A stretch of 64,000 bases of DNA, from the NCBI RefSeq assembly GCF_010119205.1, contig NZ_WRXM01000002.1, forward strand, positions 426,982-490,981. Reading direction: 5' to 3'. Shown one piece after another: positions 32,411 to 41,659 of the stretch (position 1 is the first letter of the stretch; each line of letters begins with the position of its first letter). Made by a program: the position numbers and the translations under genes. The DNA comes from Haloarcula limicola (GTDB lineage: Archaea; Halobacteriota; Halobacteria; Halobacteriales; Haloarculaceae). The notes beneath the pieces are model-generated. The model was not told the DNA's origin. It saw nothing but the letters and a program-made list of their open reading frames with translations, and made no database searches.

Positions 32411-33585
32411 GCAGCCTCCTCCTCATCGCTGGCGTCCTCGTCGCGATGTTCGTCGCCTACAACATCGGTGGGTCGACCACCGGACCGGCATTCGGGCCGG
32501 CCGTCGGTGCCGACGCTATCTCGAAACCCGTCGCCGCGGCGCTGATGGGCGTGTTCTTCTTCATCGGTGCCTGGACGCTCGGCCGGAACGTCGTGACGAA
32601 ACTCGGCAGTGAGCTGGTCGTCGACACCGGGATCTTCACGCTCGAATCGTCCATCGCGGTGCTGTTTTTCATCGGGGTTGCACTGTTGGTCGGGAACGTC
32701 TTCGGCGTGCCGGCCTCGACCTCGATGACTGCCGTGGGGGCCATCGCCGGCCTCGGACTGGCCGGTGGCGTACTGGATTTCGCCGTGATGGGGCAGATCG
32801 TCATCTGGTGGGTCGTCTCGCCCATCATCGGCTTCTGGGTCTCGCTGATTATCGGCCGATACTTCTACGCGCGACTGAACGAGCTGGTCGCGATGGAGCG
32901 CAGTACGGGGCCGCTGCTCGACATCGACCGGTCCGGCCTCGTTCCCATCCTGCGGGCCCACCGGACGACAAACCGCCGGGAGCTGGTCGGGACGATTACC
33001 GTCGTCGCGATTGGCTGTCTGATGGCCTTCGCCTCGGGCACCTCGAACATCGCGAACGCCGTCGCACCGCTGGTCGGCAGCGGCGAACTGGAAATGAACC
33101 CGGCCATCCTCTTTGGTGGGATCGCCGTTACCATCGGCGCGTTCACCATCGCTCGACGGACGCTGGAAACGATGGGCAGCGACATCACTGAGCTTCCCTT
33201 GACTGCGGCCATTGTCGTCGCGTCGGTCTCCTCGACGCTGGTCGTCTTCCTCTCGGCGCTCGGTATCCCCGCGAGCTTCGTCATCATCGCGACGATGTCC
33301 ATTGTCGGGCTGGGCTGGGGCCGGGCGACCCGACCGATGACCGCCCCTGAGGTCGTCGCCGGTGACGGGGGGCCACCGGTCACGGTCAACGCGCTGGCGG
33401 CTGACGAGGAAGGCGAGGAGCTGCCCCCCATCGGGACGGAGGACGCCGAAGACATTCCCAGTCCGGGGGCGCTGTTCAACCCTGTGACGACCGCCCGGGT
33501 CGTCCTGATGCAGAATGTCGTCCCGGCCATCGCGACGGCCGGTGCCTATCTCACGTTTCGATTCGTCCCGGTATTCGGGTTCTGA
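32407..33585 (+). CDS. pitA: Inorganic phosphate transporter, PiT family
   Basis: A 392-aa membrane protein of the PiT (low-affinity phosphate) family. The two inverted half-repeats are visible: FVAYNIGGSTTGPAFGPAVG near the N-terminus and FASGTSNIANAVAPLVGSG in the second half, both family signature positions. An extended cytosolic loop of charged residues (VNALAADEEGEELPPIGTED) lies before the last spans. In the first signature GAND is replaced by YNIG. PiT proteins take up phosphate with Na+ or H+. It overlaps the tetrapeptide-repeat gene by four bases. Confidence 0.88.
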   Translation: MSSLLLIAGVLVAMFVAYNIGGSTTGPAFGPAVGADAISKPVAAALMGVFFFIGAWTLGRNVVTKLGSELVVDTGIFTLESSIAVLFFIGVALLVGNVFGVPASTSMTAVGAIAGLGLAGGVLDFAVMGQIVIWWVVSPIIGFWVSLIIGRYFYARLNELVAMERSTGPLLDIDRSGLVPILRAHRTTNRRELVGTITVVAIGCLMAFASGTSNIANAVAPLVGSGELEMNPAILFGGIAVTIGAFTIARRTLETMGSDITELPLTAAIVVASVSSTLVVFLSALGIPASFVIIATMSIVGLGWGRATRPMTAPEVVAGDGGPPVTVNALAADEEGEELPPIGTEDAEDIPSPGALFNPVTTARVVLMQNVVPAIATAGAYLTFRFVPVFGF

Positions 33586-33798
33586 GGGCAGTCGACCCCA
33601 TCGTCGTGGAGAGTCAGATACACCACTCGTGGTCCGCGGCAGCGGAGTTCCACAGTCGGGATGTGAACGCGAGAGAGATAGCCGAGCGTGCTCCCGAACA
33701 GGTATCGCGGATTTCGAACAACTATTGAGTGTTTTTGTACGGCTGGTGCTTGAGATGCCACCCGGCGGCTTTTCACCTTCCCAGCCCTACGGAGCGCG

Positions 33799-34812
33799 AT
33801 GCCAGACTCATCCGGGTTTGACAGGCGAACGCTGGCGAAGATCGGCGTCGGGTTCCTCGCCGCGGTCATGCTCGTCTACCTCGCCGGATGGGTCGTCGGC
33901 TGGGACCGGATCCTCTCGACGCTCGCCACGGCGGACTACTGGTGGGTGGCGCTCGGCTGCCTCTCGTCGACGGCCTGCCTCGTCGTCTGGGCCAAAGCCT
34001 GGGACGAGGTGCTCGATGTCCTCGACGTCGCCATCCCCTACCGAGCGCTGATCGTCACGTACTTCGCCGCCACGTTCGCCGACTACGTGACGCCGTTCGG
34101 CAAGGTCGGCGGCAACCCCTTCATCGCGTATATGCTCTCGCAGGACGAGCGGATCTCCTACGAGGAGAGCCTGGCGGGCATCGTCACGGCAGACCTGCTC
34201 AATCTCGTGCCGTTCTTCGTCTTCTCCGGCGTCGGGTTGGCCGCGCTGGCCCTCTTCGGGAGCGTGCCGTCGGCCGCCAAACCGCTCGTCGGCGGGCTCT
34301 CGGTCGTCGCCGTCGCCGTCCCTCTCAGCGTCTACGGGACCTACCAGTACCGGGACGCCTTCGAGTCCGTCCTCACGACGGTACTCTCTCCGGTCGCATC
34401 GTGGGTCGACAGGGTCGACGTCGACTCGATCCGACAGCGGCTCGACGAGTTCTACGCGCGGATCGATCGGATCGCCAGCCACCGGGGCGTGCTCGTCTCC
34501 ACGCTCCTGTACTCGTTCGTCGGCTGGCTCTTCTTCGCGCTGCCGCTGTACCTCGCCGGACAGGCGGTCGGCGTCCACATCGACCCGCTCCTCGTGCTCT
34601 TTCTCGTCCCGGTGAGTTCGCTCGCGGGCATCGCTCCGACGCCGGGCGGCGTCGGCGGCATCGTGGTCGTCCTCGCGGCCCTGATGGTCGCGCTGGTCCC
34701 GATGAAACCGTCGACGGCGGCGGCGGTGGCGCTGCTCTACCGGGTCGCGAGCTACTGGTTCGTCATCGCGATCAGCGGAGTCGCCGCCTTTTACGAGATC
34801 TATCGCGCGTGA
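33799..34812 (+). CDS. Flippase-like/UPF0104 membrane protein (lysylphosphatidylglycerol synthase TM region)
   Basis: A 337-aa polytopic protein of about eight spans, with the family blocks TYFAATFADYVTPFGKVGGNP, then SLAGIVTADLLNLVPFF and SLAGIAPTPGGVGGIVVVLA. The conserved PTPGGVGG motif is typical. The family includes AglD of Haloferax, which acts late in protein N-glycosylation, and MprF-like lipid flippases. Which role applies here is uncertain. It stands alone between pitA and a convergent membrane gene. Confidence 0.82.
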   Translation: MPDSSGFDRRTLAKIGVGFLAAVMLVYLAGWVVGWDRILSTLATADYWWVALGCLSSTACLVVWAKAWDEVLDVLDVAIPYRALIVTYFAATFADYVTPFGKVGGNPFIAYMLSQDERISYEESLAGIVTADLLNLVPFFVFSGVGLAALALFGSVPSAAKPLVGGLSVVAVAVPLSVYGTYQYRDAFESVLTTVLSPVASWVDRVDVDSIRQRLDEFYARIDRIASHRGVLVSTLLYSFVGWLFFALPLYLAGQAVGVHIDPLLVLFLVPVSSLAGIAPTPGGVGGIVVVLAALMVALVPMKPSTAAAVALLYRVASYWFVIAISGVAAFYEIYRA

Positions 34813-34842
34813 CACTACCGACGCAGATACTCGTTCGCTGTC

Positions 34843-35589
34843 CTACACGTTCGCTGTCTCTTCGCTTTCTCGAAGTTGCACGAACGCTTCGCTGAGGATC
34901 CCGAGGACGATCAGCGAGAACGGGAGCGTGACGACACCGGCCGTCAGCGTGCCGATCGCCGGGCCGGCGACCGCACTCACGACCGCCGAGGCGAGGACCG
35001 ACAGGATACCGGGGACGATAGCGAGCACGACGAAGATGACGAAAAGGATGACGACCAGCGGAATCCAGTTCCCGCGAGTGAGGGTCCAGCTGTTGCGGAG
35101 GGCAGCGACGAAATTGTCGTCCTTGACGGCGACGTAGTACATCATGAACAGGAAGGCGACGTACGCGATGATTCCCGGGATGACGAACAGAAGAGTGCCC
35201 ACGAACACGAGAAGGCTGTATACGAAACCACCGAGAATCGTGTTCACGAGCGCTAAGACTATGTTCCGGGTGTAGTATTCACTCGGGATAGAACTCGAAT
35301 GGCCGCCCACGAACGTCCGGATAGCCACGATCGACATCACCTGGAGGAGTAATAGCGAGATGACCGACACGCTCGCAGAGGCTGCAAGCGGGAGGTCGAG
35401 GGCGGGAAGCGCCTGCGTCGCATCCGCGGGCAAGTCACCCGAACGCTGCAGCAACGTGAGGAACGCGCTGTAGAACGCCACCTGCCAGATGATTCCGAGA
35501 ACTACATACGCGAGGGTGAGAACCACCCCGTTTCGATTCGCGACTCGATCGAATCCACCAGTGAGCGAGGAACCTATTTGCAGGGACAC
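34843..35589 (-). CDS. DUF7847-like polytopic membrane protein
   Basis: A 248-aa protein with five to six predicted spans and the sequence RNSWTLTRGNWIPLVVILF in its middle, which is typical of a haloarchaeal membrane family (DUF7847 as I recall). GTG 35589 (MSLQIGSSLTGGF) is chosen over an upstream ATG at 35646 because a strong minus-strand TATA (TTTAAATATAT, 35654-35664) would start the transcript near 35630, downstream of that ATG. Function unknown. Confidence 0.7.
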   Translation of the reverse strand: MSLQIGSSLTGGFDRVANRNGVVLTLAYVVLGIIWQVAFYSAFLTLLQRSGDLPADATQALPALDLPLAASASVSVISLLLLQVMSIVAIRTFVGGHSSSIPSEYYTRNIVLALVNTILGGFVYSLLVFVGTLLFVIPGIIAYVAFLFMMYYVAVKDDNFVAALRNSWTLTRGNWIPLVVILFVIFVVLAIVPGILSVLASAVVSAVAGPAIGTLTAGVVTLPFSLIVLGILSEAFVQLRESEETANV

Positions 35590-36204
35590 ACCGGAACGGA
35601 ACCGCGTTCGTGACCTAAGTGCCCCGGCGAACTGCGGGGTCAGCAACTCGGCGATATATTTAAACCACCTCGATCTGAGTTGTAGTCGAAATACCCCTTA
35701 CCGGATACTGTCTCGATGGCTCTATCCGGTCGAAAGCCGTCCGGTCGGGGGTACGTCTGCTATTTATCGGTCATACTCGCTGTAGAACCCGCAAAGAGTA
35801 GTGAAGCGAGAGCGGAATCCCACTAGAAACGGCTCGTGCCCCGATCGATTAGGGGGGAGTGACTGGGAGACGCGCTGAAAGCTCGGTTTCAGGGAGGTGC
35901 TGAACGAGCGAACAGAGACCGCCGTTTAGTGTCATGACCAGTTTGGCTCCGGCGGTTTCGGGTTCATTCGAGATCGCGGCTCGACGCGAGACACCAGCGG
36001 ACTACGGTATCGTTCGAGAGGAAAGTCGAGGCGTCGGCGATATCCGTTGTCTGAGTACGCACACGATACCGCGTTCATATCATCGGGGCAACTCTGGAAG
36101 CAGCGACGACGGTAGGGCACAATAGCAGTGTGGTTCGGCCATCGCTGTCACGATTTCGACAGGAAGCAAGCGTTTTTTACTATCTGACTGTCGAGAATAG
36201 GAGC
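35590..36204. promoter_or_regulatory. Divergent promoter region between DUF7847-like gene and aglF
   Basis: 615 bases without a supported gene. The minus-strand TATA element TTTAAATATAT at 35654-35664 drives the DUF7847-like gene. A T-rich stretch GCGTTTTTTACTATC at 36169-36183 precedes aglF by about 22-36 bases and may contain its TATA/BRE. The remainder has no coding character. Confidence 0.5.
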
Positions 36205-36963
36205 ATGAAAGCTGTCGTGCTCGCCGCCGGTGAGGGTACCCGCCTCCGCCCACTCACCGAGGACAAACCGAAGGGAATGGTCGAAGTCGCCGGGAAACCT
36301 ATCCTGACGCATTGTTTCGAGCAGTTGATCGAACTGGGGGCCGACGAACTGCTCGTCGTCGTCGGCTACAAGAAGCAGGCGATCATCAACCACTACGAGG
36401 ATACCTTCGACGGCGTCCCAATCACCTACGCCCACCAGCGCGAGCAAAAGGGGCTGGCCCACGCCCTCCTGACCGTCGAGGGCCACATCGACGACGACTT
36501 CATGCTGATGCTCGGGGACAACATCTTCAGCGCGAATCTCAGCGACGTCGTCAACCGTCAGCAGGAGGACCGGGCCGACGCCGCGTTCCTCGTCGAGGAA
36601 GTGCCGTGGGACGAGGCGAGTCGCTACGGCGTCTGTGACACCAACAAGTACGGCGAAATCACGGAGGTCGTCGAGAAACCCGACGACCCGCCATCTAATC
36701 TGGTGATGACCGGCTTCTATACGTTCACGCCGGCGATCTTCCACGCCTGTCACCTCGTCCAGCCCTCCGACCGCGGCGAGTACGAGATCAGCGACGCCGT
36801 CGACCTCCTGCTTCACTCGGGTCGAACAATCGACGCCATCCGCATGGACGGCTGGCGCAACGACATCGGCTATCCGGAGGACCGCGACGAGGCCGAGAAA
36901 CGCCTGCAGGGCGAGGTCGACCCCGAACTGGCCGCCGACGCTATCGCTTCCGAGAGCGAATAG
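36205..36963 (+). CDS. aglF: Sugar nucleotidyltransferase (AglF/glucose-1-phosphate uridylyl- or thymidylyltransferase type)
   Basis: A 252-aa nucleotidyltransferase starting MKAVVLAAGEGTRLRPLTED. It contains the G-rich nucleotide-binding loop (residues 8-16), KPKGMVEVAGKP with the substrate lysine, the LMLGDNIF metal-binding Asp block and VVEKPDDPPSN. The length and order match AglF of the Haloferax N-glycosylation pathway, which activates glucose-1-phosphate with UTP; related enzymes use dTTP. ATG 36205 begins directly at the first strand. It marks the left edge of the glycan island and is the last gene with the high GC of the left half. Confidence 0.85.
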   Translation: MKAVVLAAGEGTRLRPLTEDKPKGMVEVAGKPILTHCFEQLIELGADELLVVVGYKKQAIINHYEDTFDGVPITYAHQREQKGLAHALLTVEGHIDDDFMLMLGDNIFSANLSDVVNRQQEDRADAAFLVEEVPWDEASRYGVCDTNKYGEITEVVEKPDDPPSNLVMTGFYTFTPAIFHACHLVQPSDRGEYEISDAVDLLLHSGRTIDAIRMDGWRNDIGYPEDRDEAEKRLQGEVDPELAADAIASESE

Positions 36964-37063
36964 CTGATTTTACGGTTAATTAACTTTCGAACCGCAGTTG
37001 ATTGGGTTCAGTGAGAAGCTTCAGACAATTGCACTACGTATTCGGACGTAGACGATAGCAGGG

Positions 37064-37449
37064 ATGCGAGAGGTACTTGAGGCGATACAATCGAATCCAC
37101 GAGAGCTGACTGGAGAGTCGATAGAAGCACTGGTGAAAGACGTGCCGTCGAGAGAACTTCGGAACGTGATGCTTGACGAAGAAATCTGGACACCACCACC
37201 CATACCGAGTTTAACGCTCCTCGGAATGATGCGAGATTATCGCGATGTGCTTTCCCCAAATCAAGGTTTCCTATTCTCGTTTGTGTGAGAGCCGGAGAGA
37301 AATGGCGGGGTGTTGAGAACGTGAAATACGCGGCGGAGCTCATTCCAGACGCACGGTTCGAATTCTTCGAATAGAGCGGCCACTATACTACCGTTGAGGA
37401 ACCCGGTCGTTTCAATCGAGTCCTGGCCGAATTTCTTGACGCGCTCTGA
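37064..37449 (+). pseudogene. Decayed alpha/beta-hydrolase gene
   Basis: The first frame (from ATG 37064) reads SIEALVKDVPSRELRNVML and LLGMMRDYRDVLSPN, similar to the cap and post-cap region of alpha/beta hydrolases. After about 37262 the hydrolase sequence continues in another frame: RFPILVCVRAGEKWRGVENV and KYAAELIPDARFEFFE. An in-frame stop (TAG, 37372-37374) then interrupts just before SGHYTTVEEPGRFNRVLAEF and LDAL, where the catalytic His (GH) and normal ending are recognisable. The N-terminal half with the nucleophile elbow is missing. So one truncation, one frameshift and one nonsense mutation are visible. Confidence 0.75.
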
Positions 37450-37950
37450 CGAGCTATGATTTCTTAAATGAGTAATCCAGCTCGATATTGGGCGTATAGT
37501 TATTAATATCTTAATATCGGCACAAGAAAGGATATTATTTCCAAAATCCTCCCATCTAGTCCAGTTCGAGAAGAGTATGGCCTATATATTTCCAAATAGG
37601 AGGTAGATAAATATGAAGAGCTGAATAGAGCCTCAGTTAGTGGTGGATGGTCATGAGACGCTGAAAATAATGACATAAACGGTCTATGCTGATCGCTTCT
37701 GGTCTCTGAGGAGGACTGTTACGGCCACCGGGCTCATCAATTGCCGAGAACGAACAGTCAGTTGAGGAGTCCGAACTAGGTAGACGATCCCGATGTACTC
37801 ACGCTAGAGATTAAATGTTAGAGAGTAACCTTGCTATCGCAGCGTAGTTTGATTAGCAATCGCTGGATTCATCCCACTATTAAGTTCAGGGTTTCGCTTT
37901 GTACCCTCTAAACACAAAATATATTGCATCTCTCTGACACCAGTCGTGTA
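37450..37950. other. AT-rich non-coding gap with promoter of the zinc-finger gene
   Basis: 501 bases, distinctly AT-rich, no coding frame. The TATA element AATATATT at 37917-37924 precedes the ATG at 37951 by 27-34 nt. This interval marks the change of base composition at the left side of the glycan island. Confidence 0.5.
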
Positions 37951-38106
37951 ATGGGCAGATATCCACGAACTGCGAGAGGAGCGAAACTGAAGTGTATTAG
38001 CTGCAATGCGCCGGTGACTGAAACCACCGAAGGGCGCTATGTCTGTGTGAGCTGTGGCACCGAACCGATCACGCAGACACAGCAGGTGAAACAAACATCA
38101 GATTGA
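37951..38106 (+). CDS. Small zinc-finger protein (51 aa)
   Basis: A 51-aa protein with two CxxC knuckles, CISC and CVSC, separated by 16 residues (LKCISCNAPVTETTEG, then RYVCVSCGTEP), a zinc-ribbon layout. The ATG at 37951 is supported by the TATA box at 37917-37924. Haloarchaea have dozens of such zinc micro-proteins, some affecting motility or biofilm formation. The specific role here is unknown. Confidence 0.65.
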   Translation: MGRYPRTARGAKLKCISCNAPVTETTEGRYVCVSCGTEPITQTQQVKQTSD

Positions 38107-38443
38107 GAAGGGCTACCGTGACTGATCGGCAATCGCTCACCGGTAGACTTCATTCCCCACTTCATATGTGACGAATGGCTACTCTTCATACCGAGCCCAT
38201 CTGGAAGCTGGATAAACGCTAAAGAAGGGTTCACAGACCGGAATACTACCGTCTAGTGGTGAGAGATTTAAAGCCGTGATGACACCGAGTAATTATCCGT
38301 AATCCAATATAGTACTATTCAAGTCTATTATCGGTTGCTCACATCCGTGTATCTAAATGAGCCAGACATAGCTGCATCGTCATCTGTTATTTACCAAGAA
38401 ATTCCACGGGAGTATATGTAGAATTGTCTCCTATAAGAACGTC
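38107..38443. other. Non-coding gap with promoter of the GH99-like gene
   Basis: 337 AT-rich bases, no gene seen. AGTATATGT at 38411-38419 is a TATA element 25-33 nt before the ATG at 38444. Confidence 0.5.
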
Positions 38444-40210
38444 ATGATGATATCTCGTCGACATTCGCTAGCACTTATTGCAGCGCTGTTTTCAGCACAG
38501 CGTCGGCAGCAGTCGGCACCCGAGACGTCGCTAGATGGCGTTGAATTTTCGGCTGGTGTCTGGCCGGGAAGAACAATTGAGTCGAAGGAAGCAGTGGTCT
38601 CGGGCCGAGTCACAAAACCCGCTGAACTCAGCGAGATCAGAATCCTGCTAGATGAAAGCAGTCAGAGAGTTGTAACTAAATCTGATTTTCCGCGATTTCG
38701 AATTTCGATTCCAGTCTCTGGGGGGGACACGTATCAACTGATTATCGTGGCAGTGAGCTCTGACGGGTCGACCCAAAAGACGACAGTTCAGACGCGTCAC
38801 GTCATTGATTCGCCGCCACCAGAGGAGACAGACCGCTTAGTCGGGACACACTATTATCCATGGTATGGGGAGGACACCATCGGTTGGGATGTGTCTGATT
38901 CCACGCCACTATTGGGGACGTACAGTTCCGATGAATCAGCGGTTATCTCACAACACATTCAGTGGCTAGCTCTGTATGGAATCAACTGGCTCTCAGCGAG
39001 TTGGTGGGGAAAAGACAGTTACTCCGATACGATACTGCGAGACCATATTATCAGTTCGCGGTTCATCGATTCGATTTCGTTCTCGATCTTGTACGAGACG
39101 AAGAGCCTACTTGACGGTGGTAACTTAGATTCGGACGAGAATAGGCAAAAGCTGATAAACGACGTCAGATACCTCTCGGAGACGTACTTCGACCACGAGC
39201 AGTATCTACTTCTCGATGGCCGCCCCGTCCTCTTTCTATATGGTGCAGGCACTCTCTCAGGCGACGTCGCAGCAGCGCTTGAAGCAGTTGAGGACGCAGT
39301 GGGAATCGAGATTTTCTTTATTGGTGATATCGTTGGGTGGCAAACTCCCGTCGAGTCGGGCGATATTCCGTACGACGCGATCTCTCCGTACACGATGTAT
39401 ACCTCGAATCCGCCGGGAAATCTAGCGCCGAAAAAGATGGACCGGTGGTTTAGCGAATACGTCGAGGAATACTATCGCAGATGGAGTCTCATCGCGTCTG
39501 AGACCGATGTGCCGCTGATTCCCTTATCGATGCCTGGGTTCGATGACCGGAGTGTCCGCCCGGAGGTTGAGAATCCCGTGATCGAACGCTCTGTCGGCCG
39601 GTTCGAGGAACTCTCGTCTATCGCTGGGGAATACTCCGACTCATCGCTTGATGCCGTGATGGTCACATCATTTAACGAATGGCCAGAGGCGACCCAAATT
39701 GAACCGACGGACGGCTACCTGGATGACTATTTGAAGGTAGTTCCCGAGACACTTGCAGTCACCCAACCGTCCTTCGATCCGAAGCAATTCGTGCCAATTA
39801 CCATCAAATTCTCCAGTACCGTCTCAGAATCAGAGATCGTGCCCGATGGCAAGAATGACCGAGAACTGGCGTTTCGATGTTTCCGATTACAGCTTATCGA
39901 CGAGGACGAATTATCGCTTGCCCCCTTCGACGTTGGTAAGGTTCGATATGAACCAGCCTTTGTGGAAGGCGTCTATTATCCCGAATGGCGGAATTCGACG
40001 ACATGGCGCTGGTTCGGTGGGCCGATGTCACAGACGCGTTTCTACATTCCAAAGGCGATCGCAGATGTCGCTGCCGAACTGGTCTTGTCTGGGAAAATCG
40101 CGCCGGGGAGAGACAATATCGACGCAATAATCGAATTCAACGGGAAGCAGACGGACCGCCTCACGCTTAATGACTATCGCTCCTACTCCTGTTCGCTCGA
40201 AAGTGACTAA
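38444..40210 (+). CDS. Glycoside hydrolase family 99-like protein
   Basis: A 588-aa protein. The first 30 residues contain SRRHSLALIAALF, a possible twin-arginine or simple signal segment. Residues 45-125 look like a beta-sandwich. From residue 131 the GH99-like barrel starts with GTHYYPWYG (His136 to Gly142), includes GINWLSASWWGKDSYSD and ends with FNEWPEATQIEPTDGY, where Glu412 and Glu415 fall at the catalytic region of GH99/WbsX-type enzymes. The last 150 residues form another beta-rich domain. GH99 enzymes are endo-acting alpha-mannosidases or mannanases, often found in polysaccharide clusters. It may trim or edit the surface glycan. Confidence 0.78.
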   Translation: MMISRRHSLALIAALFSAQRRQQSAPETSLDGVEFSAGVWPGRTIESKEAVVSGRVTKPAELSEIRILLDESSQRVVTKSDFPRFRISIPVSGGDTYQLIIVAVSSDGSTQKTTVQTRHVIDSPPPEETDRLVGTHYYPWYGEDTIGWDVSDSTPLLGTYSSDESAVISQHIQWLALYGINWLSASWWGKDSYSDTILRDHIISSRFIDSISFSILYETKSLLDGGNLDSDENRQKLINDVRYLSETYFDHEQYLLLDGRPVLFLYGAGTLSGDVAAALEAVEDAVGIEIFFIGDIVGWQTPVESGDIPYDAISPYTMYTSNPPGNLAPKKMDRWFSEYVEEYYRRWSLIASETDVPLIPLSMPGFDDRSVRPEVENPVIERSVGRFEELSSIAGEYSDSSLDAVMVTSFNEWPEATQIEPTDGYLDDYLKVVPETLAVTQPSFDPKQFVPITIKFSSTVSESEIVPDGKNDRELAFRCFRLQLIDEDELSLAPFDVGKVRYEPAFVEGVYYPEWRNSTTWRWFGGPMSQTRFYIPKAIADVAAELVLSGKIAPGRDNIDAIIEFNGKQTDRLTLNDYRSYSCSLESD

Positions 40211-40385
40211 CACCGTGATGTGCACCTACAACTTCACTCGTGGATTCTGCGCCTGCTTCACACTATAATACGGAAGCTCACCCTCGGGAGAGGAAAAGGA
40301 GGCCAAAGTCGACGGTAGCAGCGGCGAACAGTGGTTGCAAACTGACCTTACGGCTCAAGTTCTAGAGACTCTTGAGCATCAGCGT

Positions 40386-41426
40386 TCACAAGTCGCCGGC
40401 AGAGACAATATTCGCCATAATTTCGAGGTCAGAACGTCCATCGATGGGGGACGCTGGCGGTTGCTGATTCGCTTCGAGAGCGTCGATGACGGAGGCAACT
40501 TGCCGAGAAAGTCCAGCATCGGGGACACGGTACCCGTGAAGAACTCGTTCTCGGACACGGTTTGTCCCTGATACTACTGTTCCTGCGGTCAGTTGCCAGA
40601 CGGTATTAAGGAGGACCGAAAGGACGCGGGATGCTGAGTGATCTGCTTCTTTCGTCAACTGAACGAGGACATCTCGGAATAGGTCGACACAGAGGAGCCC
40701 CTCCTCGCAGAAAAGCAACAGCCACCACTCTGTGATTGGCGAGTCGAAATCCATGACGAGTTTCCCCGCTGTGTCGGCTTGCCCGGTGAATCTCGCATAG
40801 ATATTGTGCTCTTGTTTTGGCCCATCCCGCGGTTCGGTGCGAACAGACTCGACCGAAAGATCGCCAAGAAATTCCCGCAGCAAATACATCATATGTGGAC
40901 TTTCGTCCCAAAACATCCCACCGGGGAGTTTTTCGAACCAGTCCGGACTGTGTGAATCGTGGTCGAACTGCCGAAACTGGAGCGCGTGCATCTTCATCAC
41001 AGAACCGTAGGCTCCAGCCCGAATCAGCCGTTTCGCGCGCTGTACTGAATCGAGGTATAAGAAATTGTTAACAACTGAGAGGGACTGTCCCGTATCGTTC
41101 GCGGTAGCAATCATGTTATCGGCTTGGTCTACCGTAACTGCAAGCGGCTTCTCTGTGAGTACGTCACATCCGGCAGAGAGAGCATCTACAGCGATATCGT
41201 GATGTGCCCACGGCGGCGTACAGATTACGATTAGGTCGGATATCGAATGTAAGTCCGTAAGCGAATGCACGGGTGTGACACCGTGCGTTTCTACAGCCAT
41301 GCCGAGTGTGTCTGGGTTTCGATCATATACTCCACTCACCGTTACGCCGCTCGTATCTCTATACGTGGGGAGATGACGGTCGAGGGCGATATCTCCAGCG
41401 CCCACAATACCTGCCCGAATCGTCAT
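40386..41426 (-). CDS. Gfo/Idh/MocA-family sugar dehydrogenase
   Basis: A 346-aa NAD(P)-dependent oxidoreductase. The N-terminal Rossmann fold has AGIVGAGDIALDRHLP, followed by VICTPPWAHHDIAVDAL and the catalytic-lysine motif EKPLAV. The C-terminal sheet includes GGMFWDESPHMMYLLREFLG, with the conserved HMMYLLREFLG helix. Such enzymes oxidise or epimerise nucleotide sugars, as WlbA does. The start at ATG 41426 was chosen because the sequence then begins with the first strand; the extra eight upstream residues are basic. It is divergent from the GT4 gene. Confidence 0.85.
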   Translation of the reverse strand: MTIRAGIVGAGDIALDRHLPTYRDTSGVTVSGVYDRNPDTLGMAVETHGVTPVHSLTDLHSISDLIVICTPPWAHHDIAVDALSAGCDVLTEKPLAVTVDQADNMIATANDTGQSLSVVNNFLYLDSVQRAKRLIRAGAYGSVMKMHALQFRQFDHDSHSPDWFEKLPGGMFWDESPHMMYLLREFLGDLSVESVRTEPRDGPKQEHNIYARFTGQADTAGKLVMDFDSPITEWWLLLFCEEGLLCVDLFRDVLVQLTKEADHSASRVLSVLLNTVWQLTAGTVVSGTNRVRERVLHGYRVPDAGLSRQVASVIDALEANQQPPASPIDGRSDLEIMANIVSAGDL

Positions 41427-41659
41427 ACGCAATCTAAGCCTGAATGGCATATTAGAAGACGTGACTTACCAAACCCTCGACTTATAGACTACAGAGATTC
41501 CCTTAGCTGATTTCAAGTAGATCGGGACGATACTTGTTCTGCTGCCTCAGCCATGTTCAAACAGAGAGCCCTAACAGCCAGCTGGACTGGCAATCATATT
41601 AGCTAAATTACTTAGGAGGGTGTGGATTTATACCGACCGGATTTGAATAGTTGGATAGT
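41427..41659. promoter_or_regulatory. Promoter region of the GT4/membrane-protein operon
   Basis: GATTTATACC at 41625-41634 is a TATA box 26-35 nt before ATG 41660. This supports ATG 41660 over the in-frame TTG at 41651. Confidence 0.55.
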
